This document shows positions 9,090-17,800 of a stretch of DNA of 64,000 nucleotides, piece after piece. The stretch lies in contig NZ_CP036291.1 of NCBI RefSeq assembly GCF_007750855.1, positions 6,298,905-6,362,904 on the forward strand. Reading direction: 5' to 3'. The position numbers and the translations under genes are program-made. The stretch is from Pirellulimonas nuda. GTDB taxonomy: Bacteria > Planctomycetota > Planctomycetia > Pirellulales > Lacipirellulaceae. The notes beneath the pieces are model-generated. The model was given only the letters and a program-made list of their open reading frames with translations, was not told where the DNA came from and did not search any database. Positions within the stretch are counted from its first letter, which is position 1; each line of letters begins with the position of its first letter.

Positions 9090-10193
9090 GTGGAGACTTC
9101 CAAGCTGCGGCGGCAGATCGCCTACGAGGCGGCCCGCTTGATGTACGAGCGCCAAGAATCGGAGTACTACCGCGCCAAGCTCAAGGCGGCGCGACGCTTC
9201 GGCCGCGGCTGGGTCAAACCGGCCGACCTGCCGAGCAACGCAGAGGTCCGCGACCAGGTGCAGCTGCTCGCTCGCCTGCACGAAGGGGACCAGCGGACCG
9301 CGGACCTACAGCAGATGCGCCTCGCCGCGCTGCGGATGATGCGGCTGCTGGCGCGGTTCCGCCCCAGGCTGATCGGCAGCGTGCTGACCGGTCATACCCG
9401 TCGCGGGTCGGACATCGACCTGCACCTGTTCTCCGACAGCTTGCACGCCGTGACCGGCGTGCTGGAACAAGAAGGGATGACCTACGACGTCGAGCGCAAG
9501 CAGGTCCGCAAGGAAGGCGAACAACGCGTCTATCGCCACATCCACGTGCCCCAGGAGCACCTGTTCGAGCTGACCGTCTACGCGGCGGACATGGCGCATC
9601 ATGTCTTCAAGAGTTCGATCACCGGCAAGGCGATCGAGCGGGTCAGCATTGCGGAGCTGGAGCAGTTCTTAGAGCGGGAGTACCCGGGCGTCGACATTGA
9701 GCAGACCCTCCGTGACGCCAGCGAGGGGATTGATCGCTACCAACTGTATGAGGTGTTGTTGCTGCCCCTCGAGAACGTCCGGCAGCACCCCGTGCACCAC
9801 CCCGAGGGGGACGCGCTGTACCACAGCCTGCAGGTGTTCGACTTGGCTTGCAACGCGCTGCCGTACGACGAGGAGTTCCTGACCGCGGCCCTGCTGCACG
9901 ACATCGGCAAGGGGATCGACCCGGCCGATCACGTTGCTGCCGGGCTGGAGGCGGTCGCGGGGATCGTCACCGAACGGCCCGCGTGGCTCATCGAGAACCA
10001 CATGCAGGCGCACGCGATCGCGGACGGCACCATCGGCTGGCGGCGGCTCCGCCGGCTGAAAGAATCGGAGAGCTTCCAAGAGCTGGTGCTGCTGGGCCAG
10101 TGCGACCGCGGGGGCCGGCGCCGCGGCGTCGAGGCGTCCGACCTTTATGAAGCCATCGCCTACCTACGCGAGCTGCGCGCGATGTGTGGCTGA
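9090..10193 (+). CDS. Nucleotidyltransferase-like / HD-domain protein
   Basis: A 367-residue protein. The middle region has GSVLTGHTRRGSDIDLHLF (about residues 90-110), a polymerase-beta nucleotidyltransferase signature with the G-S and D-x-D pattern. The C-terminal half has the HD metal-binding motif LLHDIGKG (about residues 268-275), preceded by YHSLQVF. The architecture resembles CCA-adding or poly(A) polymerase relatives and HD phosphohydrolases. It lacks the tRNA-binding part of a true Cca enzyme, so the exact reaction is unknown. The GTG start at 9090 is the earliest that fits; the upstream gap 8799-9089 shows nothing else. Confidence 0.75.
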   Translation: METSKLRRQIAYEAARLMYERQESEYYRAKLKAARRFGRGWVKPADLPSNAEVRDQVQLLARLHEGDQRTADLQQMRLAALRMMRLLARFRPRLIGSVLTGHTRRGSDIDLHLFSDSLHAVTGVLEQEGMTYDVERKQVRKEGEQRVYRHIHVPQEHLFELTVYAADMAHHVFKSSITGKAIERVSIAELEQFLEREYPGVDIEQTLRDASEGIDRYQLYEVLLLPLENVRQHPVHHPEGDALYHSLQVFDLACNALPYDEEFLTAALLHDIGKGIDPADHVAAGLEAVAGIVTERPAWLIENHMQAHAIADGTIGWRRLRRLKESESFQELVLLGQCDRGGRRRGVEASDLYEAIAYLRELRAMCG

Positions 10194-10236
10194 CGTGCGA
10201 ACGCGCCAAGCAGCCCGCCTCAGGTCTAGAAGGATG

Positions 10237-10431
10237 GCCACGAAAAGGCACAAAAAGCACAAGGAAGAACGTGTGCCCACGAATTGAACGAATCCCGCGA
10301 ATGCACTTTGGGAACGTGGAGTAGTTCGCCGTCCCGACCCACTATCTGCATCGCAATTCGCGTCGATTCGATCGATTCGTGGGCAACCTTTCGTCCGTCC
10401 GTTTTTGTGCTTCTTTGTGCCTTTTCGTGGC
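10237..10431. repeat. Long inverted repeat, GCCACGAAAAGGCAC family, with a second palindrome inside
   Basis: Outer arms: GCCACGAAAAGGCACAAAAA at 10238 and its near-complement ending at 10431. Inside is a different inverted repeat (10274-10384) with arms GCCCACGAATTGAACGAATC and its complement around GATTCGATCGATTCGTGGGC. Related outer arms occur at 48361-48507, 56283-56391 and (half) 8353-8388. The element fills the first part of the 619-bp gap 10194-10812. Confidence 0.85.
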
Positions 10432-10507
10432 AATCGTATCTGCCACTTCCGCGTTCCGCCGGGCCAATTTTCGACGCAAGTCACCCGTCGCCCGGGCTGT
10501 TTGCGGC

Positions 10508-10527
10508 CTCGTGAAACTCTTCACGAG
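10508..10527. promoter_or_regulatory. Perfect 8-bp inverted repeat, possible operator
   Basis: CTCGTGAA-ACTC-TTCACGAG is a perfect palindrome with a 4-base spacer. It lies 36 bp upstream of the candidate -35 box of the CBS-protein promoter. This position and size suit a dimeric repressor or activator, but no binding protein can be named. Confidence 0.35.
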
Positions 10528-10563
10528 TGTTCGGTTTTCTGCACCGCGGGGCCCAGATTTCTC

Positions 10564-10591
10564 TTGGGTCTGCCCGAGAGGCGGGTATACT
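10564..10591 (+). promoter_or_regulatory. Candidate sigma-70 promoter for the CBS gene
   Basis: TTGGGT (10564-10569) and TATACT (10586-10591) with a 16-bp spacer, upstream of the CBS-protein gene. The leader would be about 215 nt long. The remaining bases to 10812 show no clear hairpin terminator or riboswitch fold that I recognise. Confidence 0.4.
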
Positions 10592-10812
10592 CTCACTGGC
10601 CGGGGTGGTTTCACTCATCTCATCAAATCCTCGCCTCCCGGCCGTCGTTGAGAGCGTCTAACGGTGTTGGCCGTGGTCGGCGGGCCCGGCTGTTTGGCCC
10701 ATTTCGCCCGTCCGATTTTTTGACCTCAACAGTCGCCATTTCCCGACACGTAGCGGCCAGCGCTGCTGCGCGTCGCCCCGTTTCCCGACTCTTGCTCGAG
10801 AGGAAATCCGCC

Positions 10813-11283
10813 ATGTACGCCGTATCCGCCAGCGACTTCATGACCAAGAGGCTGATCACCCTCCGCACCGATGTCGACGTGCTCGACGCGGTGCGGACGC
10901 TGCTCAAGCACAACATCTCGGGCGCCCCGGTGGTAGACCGCTGCGGCAAGTACCTGGGGGTGTTCAGCGAGAAGTGCAGCATGCAGGTGCTGCTGGACGC
11001 CGCCTACGAGCAGATGCCGACCACCGACGTCGGCTCGTTCATGGACACCGAGGCGCAGACTATTGCGCCGGAAACGCAGTTGTTGTCGATCGCCCAGGTG
11101 TTCCTGCTCACCGGCTACCGCCGGCTGCCGGTGGTGGACGACGAGGGCTACCTGCTGGGCCAGGTGAGCCGGCGCGACGTGATCCGCGCCGCCATGAAGA
11201 CCATGGACACGGCGCCGCTGAAAGAGCGGAACCTGTTGTACCTGAGCGCCATCGTATCTCGCGAAGATGCACCCATGGTTTGA
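10813..11283 (+). CDS. Tandem CBS-domain protein
   Basis: A 156-residue protein made almost only of two CBS domains (about residues 8-60 and 75-132), with the usual endings GAPVVDRCGKYLGVFSEK and RRLPVVDDEGYLLGQVSRRDV. Paired CBS domains form a Bateman module that binds adenine nucleotides and reports energy state. There is no catalytic domain, so it may act in trans. ATG 10813 is preceded by GAGGAAA, a good ribosome-binding site; longer in-frame starts upstream lack one. A short hairpin, AAGCCTTCGGCTT followed by TT, lies just after the stop and may be a weak terminator. Confidence 0.85.
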   Translation: MYAVSASDFMTKRLITLRTDVDVLDAVRTLLKHNISGAPVVDRCGKYLGVFSEKCSMQVLLDAAYEQMPTTDVGSFMDTEAQTIAPETQLLSIAQVFLLTGYRRLPVVDDEGYLLGQVSRRDVIRAAMKTMDTAPLKERNLLYLSAIVSREDAPMV

Positions 11284-11300
11284 CGAAGCCTTCGGCTTTT

Positions 11301-11432
11301 GGCTGTCAGCGGTCAGCGGTCAGCTCTTTCCTACTCGCCCTGGTCCCAGGCTGCGGCCAGTTTACTCGCAACCGCCTGGTCCACGACTGCATCGCAAAAA
11401 GCTGAATGCTGACCGCTGAAAGCTGACAGCTA
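11301..11432. repeat. Long inverted repeat, GCTGTCAGCGGTCAGC family
   Basis: Left arm GGCTGTCAGCGGTCAGCGGT at 11301 and right arm containing GCTGACCGCTGAAAGCTGAC ending near 11432. It occupies the whole gap between the convergent CBS and NtrC-type genes. Confidence 0.8.
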
Positions 11433-11436
11433 AACG

Positions 11437-12813
11437 CTAAACTCCCACCTGCTCGTCCAGCCCCAGCCGCTTCATCTTCTTATAAAGCGTGGTGCGGTTG
11501 ATGCCGAGTTGGTCGGCGGTGGCGTTGCGGTTCCAGCCGTTGCCTTCGAGCACGTCGCGGATGATCTGCCGCTCCGGACCCTCCAGGGCTTCCTTGAGCG
11601 TGCGTCCCAGGCCGCTCCCCGCGGCCGGGTAGGCGCCCCCGGCGCGGAGCTCGGTCGGCAGGTCGGCGGGGGTGATCTCGGGGCCCTTGCCCAGCAGCAC
11701 GGCCCGCTCAACCACGTTCTGCAGCTCGCGGACGTTGCCGGGCCAGTGGTAGTGCTGCATCGCCGCGATGGCCTCGTCGGAGAAGCCGGTGGTCTTGCGC
11801 CCCGACTCCTCCACCGCTTCGTGCAGGAACCGCAGGGCGAGCAGCGGGATGTCGCTCGGGCGGCCGCGCAGCGGGGGCATCTCGATGTTGATCACGTTGA
11901 CGCGGTAGTACAGGTCTTGGCGGAAATCGCCCGCGGCGACGCGGGCGGCCAGGTCTTCGTTGGTCGCCAGCACCACGCGCACGTCGACGCGGTGGGTCTG
12001 CGTGCCGCCGACCGGCTCGAAGGCCAGCTCTTGCAGCACCCGCAGCAGCTTCACCTGCAGGGCGGGGGTGGCGGTGCCGATCTCGTCCAAGAAGATCGTG
12101 CCGCCGTCGGCCTGCAGGAACTTGCCCATCTTGTTCCCGGTGGCGCCGGTGAACGCGCCGGCGACGTGGCCGAACAGCTCGCTCTCGAGCAGCGTCTCGG
12201 GGAGGGCGCCGCAGGCGACCTCCACAAACGGCCCCTTCGCGCGGTCGCTGCGGCTGTGGACGGCGCGGGCGATCAGGCTCTTGCCGGTGCCGCTCTCGCC
12301 GGTCACCAGCACGGTGGCGCGGGTGTCTGCGATGCTCTCGACCAGGTCGAACACGCGGAGCATCCGCGGGTCCTGGCCGATGATGTGCCCCATGCCGTGC
12401 TTGCGGTCCAGCTCTGCCTTGAGCTTGGAGTTCTCGTCGATCACGCCGCGTTGGGTGAGGGCCCGCTCGATGGCCATCAGCAGTTCGTCGTCGATCAGCG
12501 GCTTGGTGAGGTAGTCGAACGCCCCCGCGCGGATCGCCTCAACCGCCTCGTCGGGCGAGCCGTAGCCGGTCATCAGCAGCGCCTGCATGGCGGGCCAGCT
12601 ACGCTGGGCGTGCTCCAGCAGGTCGAAGCCGTCGCCGTCCTGCAGGCGGATGTCGCACACCATCAGGTCGAACGGGCGGCGTTGCAGCCGGTCCGTGGCT
12701 TCGGCCATGCCGGCGGCTTCCTCGACCTCGAGCCCCTGGTCGCGCAGCCAGTCGGCCATCGACTCGAGGACGTGCGGGTCGTCGTCAACTAGTAGCAGTC
12801 GGCCGGCGGGCAT
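11437..12813 (-). CDS. NtrC-family sigma-54-dependent response regulator
   Basis: A 458-residue transcription activator counted from ATG 12813. The receiver domain (residues 1-120) starts LLLVDDDPH and has the phospho-acceptor Asp54 in VCDIRL. The central AAA+ domain has Walker A GESGTGKS, the sigma-54 contact loop GAFTGA and a DEIG Walker B. The C-terminal Fis-type helix-turn-helix ends LGINRTTLYKKMKRLGL. It activates RNA polymerase carrying RpoN, whose gene is also in this window at 58821. No sensor kinase is adjacent, so its signal is unknown. A longer start at 12858 is possible. Confidence 0.93.
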   Translation of the reverse strand: MPAGRLLLVDDDPHVLESMADWLRDQGLEVEEAAGMAEATDRLQRRPFDLMVCDIRLQDGDGFDLLEHAQRSWPAMQALLMTGYGSPDEAVEAIRAGAFDYLTKPLIDDELLMAIERALTQRGVIDENSKLKAELDRKHGMGHIIGQDPRMLRVFDLVESIADTRATVLVTGESGTGKSLIARAVHSRSDRAKGPFVEVACGALPETLLESELFGHVAGAFTGATGNKMGKFLQADGGTIFLDEIGTATPALQVKLLRVLQELAFEPVGGTQTHRVDVRVVLATNEDLAARVAAGDFRQDLYYRVNVINIEMPPLRGRPSDIPLLALRFLHEAVEESGRKTTGFSDEAIAAMQHYHWPGNVRELQNVVERAVLLGKGPEITPADLPTELRAGGAYPAAGSGLGRTLKEALEGPERQIIRDVLEGNGWNRNATADQLGINRTTLYKKMKRLGLDEQVGV

Positions 12814-12952
12814 AGCAAGCAGTGGGGCGCGTAGGAGCGACGGAACATGTGTCGCCAAATACCTACGTCACCCGGAGCGCCCGGTCAAAAACGCGACACG
12901 CCTTAAGCTGCATTGATGGCTAGAACCGTGCTGACCGCTACAGACGGACGGC

Positions 12953-13123
12953 GAACCACGAAGGGCACGAAGAAGCACGTTGAACGGAAGGACGGATTGC
13001 AAATTGCAAATTAGTCATTGCAAATTGCAAATTGGCCTGTCGGATCGCCTGCGCGTCAATTTGCAATTTGCAATTCTTCTTTCCCCTTCCTTCCCGTCGT
13101 GCGTCTTCGTGCCCTTCGTGGTT
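12953..13123. repeat. Long inverted repeat, GAACCACGAAGGGCAC family, with nested palindrome
   Basis: Outer arms GAACCACGAAGGGCACGAAG (12953) and CTTCGTGCCCTTCGTGGTT (ending 13123). Inside is a second palindrome, ATTGCAAATTGCAAATT against AATTTGCAATTTGCAAT, at 12996-13075. The right end overlaps the stop codon (complement of 13122-13124) of the PLP-enzyme gene. The element takes up most of the 308-bp gap 12814-13121. Confidence 0.88.
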
Positions 13124-14405
13124 AAGCCTTCCGCCCCGCGAGCGCCTGATCCAGGTCGGCAATTAGGTCGGCGGAGTCTTCGATGCCGCAGGCCAGGCGG
13201 ATCATGTTGTCGGGGATGCCGAACTTGGCCCGGTCTTCGGGGGTCTGCTTGTAATAGCTCATCACCAGCGGCTGCTCGATGAGCGTCTCGACCCCGCCGA
13301 GGCTCGGCGCGATGCGTGCGATCCGCGCGCCGTCGACCACGTCGGCCGTTTCGCGCCAGTCGGCGTCCTTGATGAGGAACGTCACCAGCCCGCCGTAGCC
13401 GCGCATCGTGCGGCGGGCCACGTCGTGGTAGGCGTGCGACTCGAGGCCGGGGTAGTAGACCTTCTCGACGCGCGGGTGGGCCTCGAGGAACTGGGCAACG
13501 CGTAGGCCGTTCTCGTTGTGCCGCTGCATGCGCAGCTCGAACGTCTTGAGCCCGCGGAGCAGCAGGTAGAGGTTCTGCGGGCCGTTCACGGCGCCCATGA
13601 TGCCGCGGAGGTTGCGGACCGGCTCGAGCTGGGCGGCGCTGCCGGCCACCACGCCGGCCAGCAGGTCGTTGTGCCCGCCGAGGTACTTGGTGGCCGAATG
13701 CAGCACGTAGTCGATGCCCGCGTCGATCGGCCGCAGGTTGTAGGGGGTGGCGAGCGTGGCGTCGATCAACGTCTCAACGCCGTGGTCGCGGCCCAGCTCC
13801 GCGAACCGCTCCAGGTCGATGATGCTCTGGTGCGGGTTGGTGGGAGACTCGCTGATGAGCATCCGCGTGGCGGGCGAGATGGCGTCGGCCATCGCCTGGT
13901 AGTCGCCCGTCTTCACCTGGCGGGTGGTTACGCCGAACCGCGACAGGTGCTCGCGACAGAACTGCCGGCTGCGGTGGTAACACTCGTCGAAGAACAGCAC
14001 CTCGTCGCCCTGGCTGAGCTTGGTCATCAGCAGGCCGACAAAGGCGGCCATGCCGCTGGAGAAGACCAGGGCCGCCTCGGCGCCCTCGAGCGCGGCGAGC
14101 TTGCGCTCCGCGACGCGTTCGCCGGGGTTTCCGTACCGGCCGTACTCTTCGCGGGGCTGGTCCTGCTCGATGAAGTCGATCACCGACTGCGTGTCGGCGA
14201 ACGTGTAGGTGCTGGCGCAGAAGATCGGGTCGGTGATGGCGTCGCCGTGCTTCTGGCGGGCCTCGCCGGCGTGCACGGCCAGGGTCGAGACGCCGATCTC
14301 TCCCCCCAGGGGCCCCGGCTCCCCACCCAAGGCGCTCGCGCCCCGTGGGTTGGGCGTGGCGCGCGGCGTGGCATCATGAGCGGGGAGCGAATCGACGCTG
14401 GCCAT
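13122..14405 (-). CDS. Cystathionine gamma-synthase / trans-sulfuration PLP enzyme
   Basis: A 427-residue PLP enzyme of the Cys/Met metabolism family (fold type I). Motifs are STLAVHAGE near the start, YGRYGNPGERVAERKLAALEG, and the PLP-binding lysine in HSATKYLGGHNDLLAG. The C-terminal RLACGIEDSADLIADL is typical of the family. Members condense an activated homoserine with cysteine or sulfide, or cleave cystathionine; which one applies is not readable. I chose ATG 14405 because a GGAGG-like leader (CCTCC on the plus strand) lies upstream and the longer in-frame start translates the terminator region. The stop codon is inside a palindromic repeat arm. A terminator hairpin lies in its leader. 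Confidence 0.87.
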   Translation of the reverse strand: MASVDSLPAHDATPRATPNPRGASALGGEPGPLGGEIGVSTLAVHAGEARQKHGDAITDPIFCASTYTFADTQSVIDFIEQDQPREEYGRYGNPGERVAERKLAALEGAEAALVFSSGMAAFVGLLMTKLSQGDEVLFFDECYHRSRQFCREHLSRFGVTTRQVKTGDYQAMADAISPATRMLISESPTNPHQSIIDLERFAELGRDHGVETLIDATLATPYNLRPIDAGIDYVLHSATKYLGGHNDLLAGVVAGSAAQLEPVRNLRGIMGAVNGPQNLYLLLRGLKTFELRMQRHNENGLRVAQFLEAHPRVEKVYYPGLESHAYHDVARRTMRGYGGLVTFLIKDADWRETADVVDGARIARIAPSLGGVETLIEQPLVMSYYKQTPEDRAKFGIPDNMIRLACGIEDSADLIADLDQALAGRKA

Positions 14406-14452
14406 GGAGGCCTCCCGGGTGGGGTGACGGCTCGGGCGGGCACGCGGCGCAT

Positions 14453-14522
14453 AAAAAAACCGCGGGCGCTGTCCAGGTTCTGGCCCCAGCTTCTGGGTCC
14501 AGGTTCTCGGACTAGGCCGCGG
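14453..14522 (-). terminator. Terminator-like hairpin in the leader of the PLP-enzyme gene
   Basis: Read on the minus strand, a structured segment closed by CCGCGG pairs (14517-14522 with 14460-14465) is followed at once by seven T (14453-14459). Inside are two direct copies of AGAACCTGGAC and a small CCAG-CTT-CTGG hairpin. No minus-strand gene lies upstream that it could end, so it probably acts within the leader of the gene starting at 14405 (attenuation or riboswitch), or ends a short RNA. I do not recognise a known SAM-riboswitch core in 14523-14700. Confidence 0.55.
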
Positions 14523-14870
14523 CAATCGACACTCCCAAGCGGATGCGGCTCGCCACGCGGGGCCGCATGACGCGACGCCCGTCGGCTCGACGCAGGCTCT
14601 TTAGCAGTTGTCGGCTGCAAGCGGCCACAAATCCCGAGACTTGCTGAAGTGTAACGCACCGCACGGCCGGGATCAACTCGCCGCGGCCGCCGTCGGGGGT
14701 CTACCCGGTAACGGGCCCGCCCCGGCGCCGTACTTGCGTAGGGGTCGCCCCACAGCAAGCGGGTGGTTCCGCGGGGGGTCAGCGCCTAGATTTACTGATC
14801 CGCTTTGGTTGGCGATCGCCCGAACAAGTCTCGAACCGCTACCCCTTCCGACGACAAACGGAGTCCCGTC

Positions 14871-17800
14871 GTGCTTCCTTTGGCGACCCCCCTTGCTGCT
14901 AGCCCCGAACGCCCGCTGCTGGCGCCCGCGACCGACTGGTCGCACCGCAGTGCGCGCCGTCTGAGTGACGTGCTGCGGATGCGCGCTCGGTCCCAAGCCG
15001 CGGCGCCGGCGTTCACGTTCCTAGAGAACGGCGAACCGATCGGCGTGATGAGCTTTGCCGACCTCGACCTGCGGGCCCGCGCCATCGCCGCGCGGCTGCA
15101 GGCCCGCGACGCCACTGGCCAGCCGGTGATGCTGGTGCTGGACCCGGGGCTCAACTACCTGGCGGCGCTGTTCGGCTGCTTCTACGCCGGCGCCATCGCC
15201 GTGCCGGTCTACCCCCCCGACCCGTTCCGCGTGGCGCGGCTGATGCCGCGTCTGCGCGCGGTGTTCGACAACGCCGGCTGCGAGCTGCTGGTGGGCGAGT
15301 CGAAAGAACTCGGCCGGGCCGACAGCCCCGTGCTGAAGATGAGCCCCCGCGCGCCGCTGCTGGTCGATCGCGTCACGCCGCAGGCGGCCGACCAGTGGGA
15401 GCCCGCCGCGGCGCCCCCCGACTCCCCCGCGATCCTGCAGTACACCTCCGGCACCACCGGCGTGGCCAAGGGGGTGGCGATCACGCACGACAACCTGATG
15501 CACAACATGCGGGCCCTGGAGCAGGCGCTGGACATCGACCACGCGGTCGCCCTGCACTGGCTCCCGCCGTACCACGACCTGGGCCTGATCGGCGGCGTGC
15601 TGGCGCCGGTGTTCGCCGGCCGCCACACCGTGCTGATGAGCCCGCTGGACTTCATGCGTAACCCCGCCGGTTGGCTGCGGGCGATCGACCGCTTCGGCGC
15701 CACCACCAGCGCGTCGCCCAACTTCGGCTACGAGCTCTGCCTGCGGAAGGTGCGCGAGGCCGACTGCGAGGGGCTCGACCTGAGCCGCTGGCAGATCGCC
15801 GCCAGCGGCGCCGAGCCGGTCCGCAGCGACACGCTCGATCGGTTCTGCGAGCGGTTCGGCCCCTACGGCTTCCGCCGCGAGGCGTTCACCCCCGCGTACG
15901 GGCTGGCCGAGGCGACGCTGTTTGTGAGCCTCAAGTCGCTGGGCGAGACGCCGCGTGCGATGGCCATCGACGGACCCGCGCTGGCCGAGCACCGCGTCGA
16001 GCCCTGCCCCCAGCAGCGGCCCGGCGCCCGCACGATCGTTAGCTGCGGCCCGCCGGGGCCCGAGATCGAGGTTCGCATCATCGACCCGCAGACGCGCGCC
16101 GCTACCGACCAGGTGGGCGAGGTGTGGGTCCGCTCGCCCGGCGTGGCCAGCGGCTACTGGCGACGCGCCGACGCCACGGCCGAGACCTTCGACGCCTCGA
16201 CCGCCGATGGGGCGCCCGGCTTCCTCCGCACCGGCGACTACGGCTTCATGCGCGAGGGCGAGCTGTACGTCACCGGCCGCAAGAAGGAGGTGCTGATCCT
16301 CGCCGGCCGCAACTACTACCCGCAAGACATCGAGGCCGCCATCCAGGCGCGGCACGAGGGGCTCAAGGGGGACGGGGGCGCCGTGGTCTCGGTAGAGATC
16401 GACAACGAAGAACGCCTGGTCGTGTTCCAAGAAGTGCACCGGCCACGCAAGCAAGACCTGGCCGCGCTGCTGGAGCTGGTGCGGGTGACGGTTGCCGAGG
16501 AAGTGGGGCAGGAGCCGCACGCGGTGGTGCTGATCGCCGCGGGCGAGGTCCCCAAGACCTCCAGCGGCAAGCTGCAACGCGCCGCCTGCTGGGCCGCCTA
16601 CCAGCAAGGCCTGCTGATGAAGCTGGCCGAGTGGACCGCCGCCGGCGAGCAGCGCCCGGAGCAACCCGAATCAGCCGGGCCCCAGTACGCCGCGCCGCAG
16701 ACCGAGACCGAGACCTGGCTGGCGGACGCCTGGGCGGACGTGCTTGGCGCCGAACGCATCGGGCGCCACGACCACTTCCTGCGGCTCGGCGGGAGGTCGC
16801 TGCAGGTGATCGATATGCTGCAACGCGTGGCGCAGCGGACCGGAGTCGAGCTGCCGCTGGCGGTCGTGTTCGAGCAGCCCACGCTCGCCGGGCTGGCGTC
16901 GCGGATCGACGGGGCCGTTCAGAGCGGCGCGTGGCGGGTCGGCAATCCCCGCGCGGCAGAGGCCGCCCCCGCCCCCGACGGCGCCGCGGGCCAGAGCCTG
17001 CCGACCACCCCCGCCCAGCACCGCTTCTGGCTGCTCGACCAGTTGGGCCTGGGGCCCGGCGGCGCCAACGTGCCGGTGGCGGTAGGGATCGACGGGCCCA
17101 TCGACACGCCGCGGCTGCAGCAGGCCCTCGACTGCTTGGTCGCCCGGCACGACGCGCTGCGCGCGCGGTTCGTGATGGAGGGCGCCCAGCTCCGCCAGCA
17201 GCTCGACCCGACCGCGCGGATCGTGCTCGAACCCATCAAGGCCGGCGGCCAAACCCCGGCGCAGGCCGCCCACAGCGAGCTGGCGTGGCGCCCGTTTGAC
17301 GTCACCCGCGCGCCGCTGGCGCGGGCCGCCCTCACCGCCGGCGATCGGCCGGTGCTGCTGCTGGTGCTGCACCACATGGTGTGCGACCGTGCGTCCGCGA
17401 CGCTGCTGCTGCAGGAGCTGGCGGCGTTGTACAACGGCGACCCCCTGCCGGAGAACGAGTGGTCGTACGCCCAGTCGCTCGCCCTGGCAACGGCCACCCC
17501 CTGCGACGATCCTCGCAGCCAGCAGAGCAGCCAGTACTGGAAGACGCGGCTGGCCGACGCGCCCGCGGCGATCGACCTGCCGCTGGCCCGGCCCCCGCAG
17601 TCCGATCGGCTGGATCAGGCCGCCTCCGCGGTCCGCCCGCTCGACGCCGCGCTGCTGCGGCGGGTCTCCGAGCTGGCGATGCAGGAATCGGCCACGCCGT
17701 TCTTGGTGTACCTCTCCGCGATGCACCTGATGCTGTCGCGCTACGCGCCCGACCGCCAGATCGGCGTCGGCGTGGCGCTCTCCAGCCGCTTGCCGCAGGA

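Noticed and set aside
14805-14870. TTG start for the synthetase 22 codons upstream
   Set aside because: GTG 14871 has an ACGGAG site at good distance; the TTG does not, and the extra residues add no domain.
15021-16664. Long minus-strand frame inside the synthetase gene
   Set aside because: Antisense shadow of the FAAL domain.
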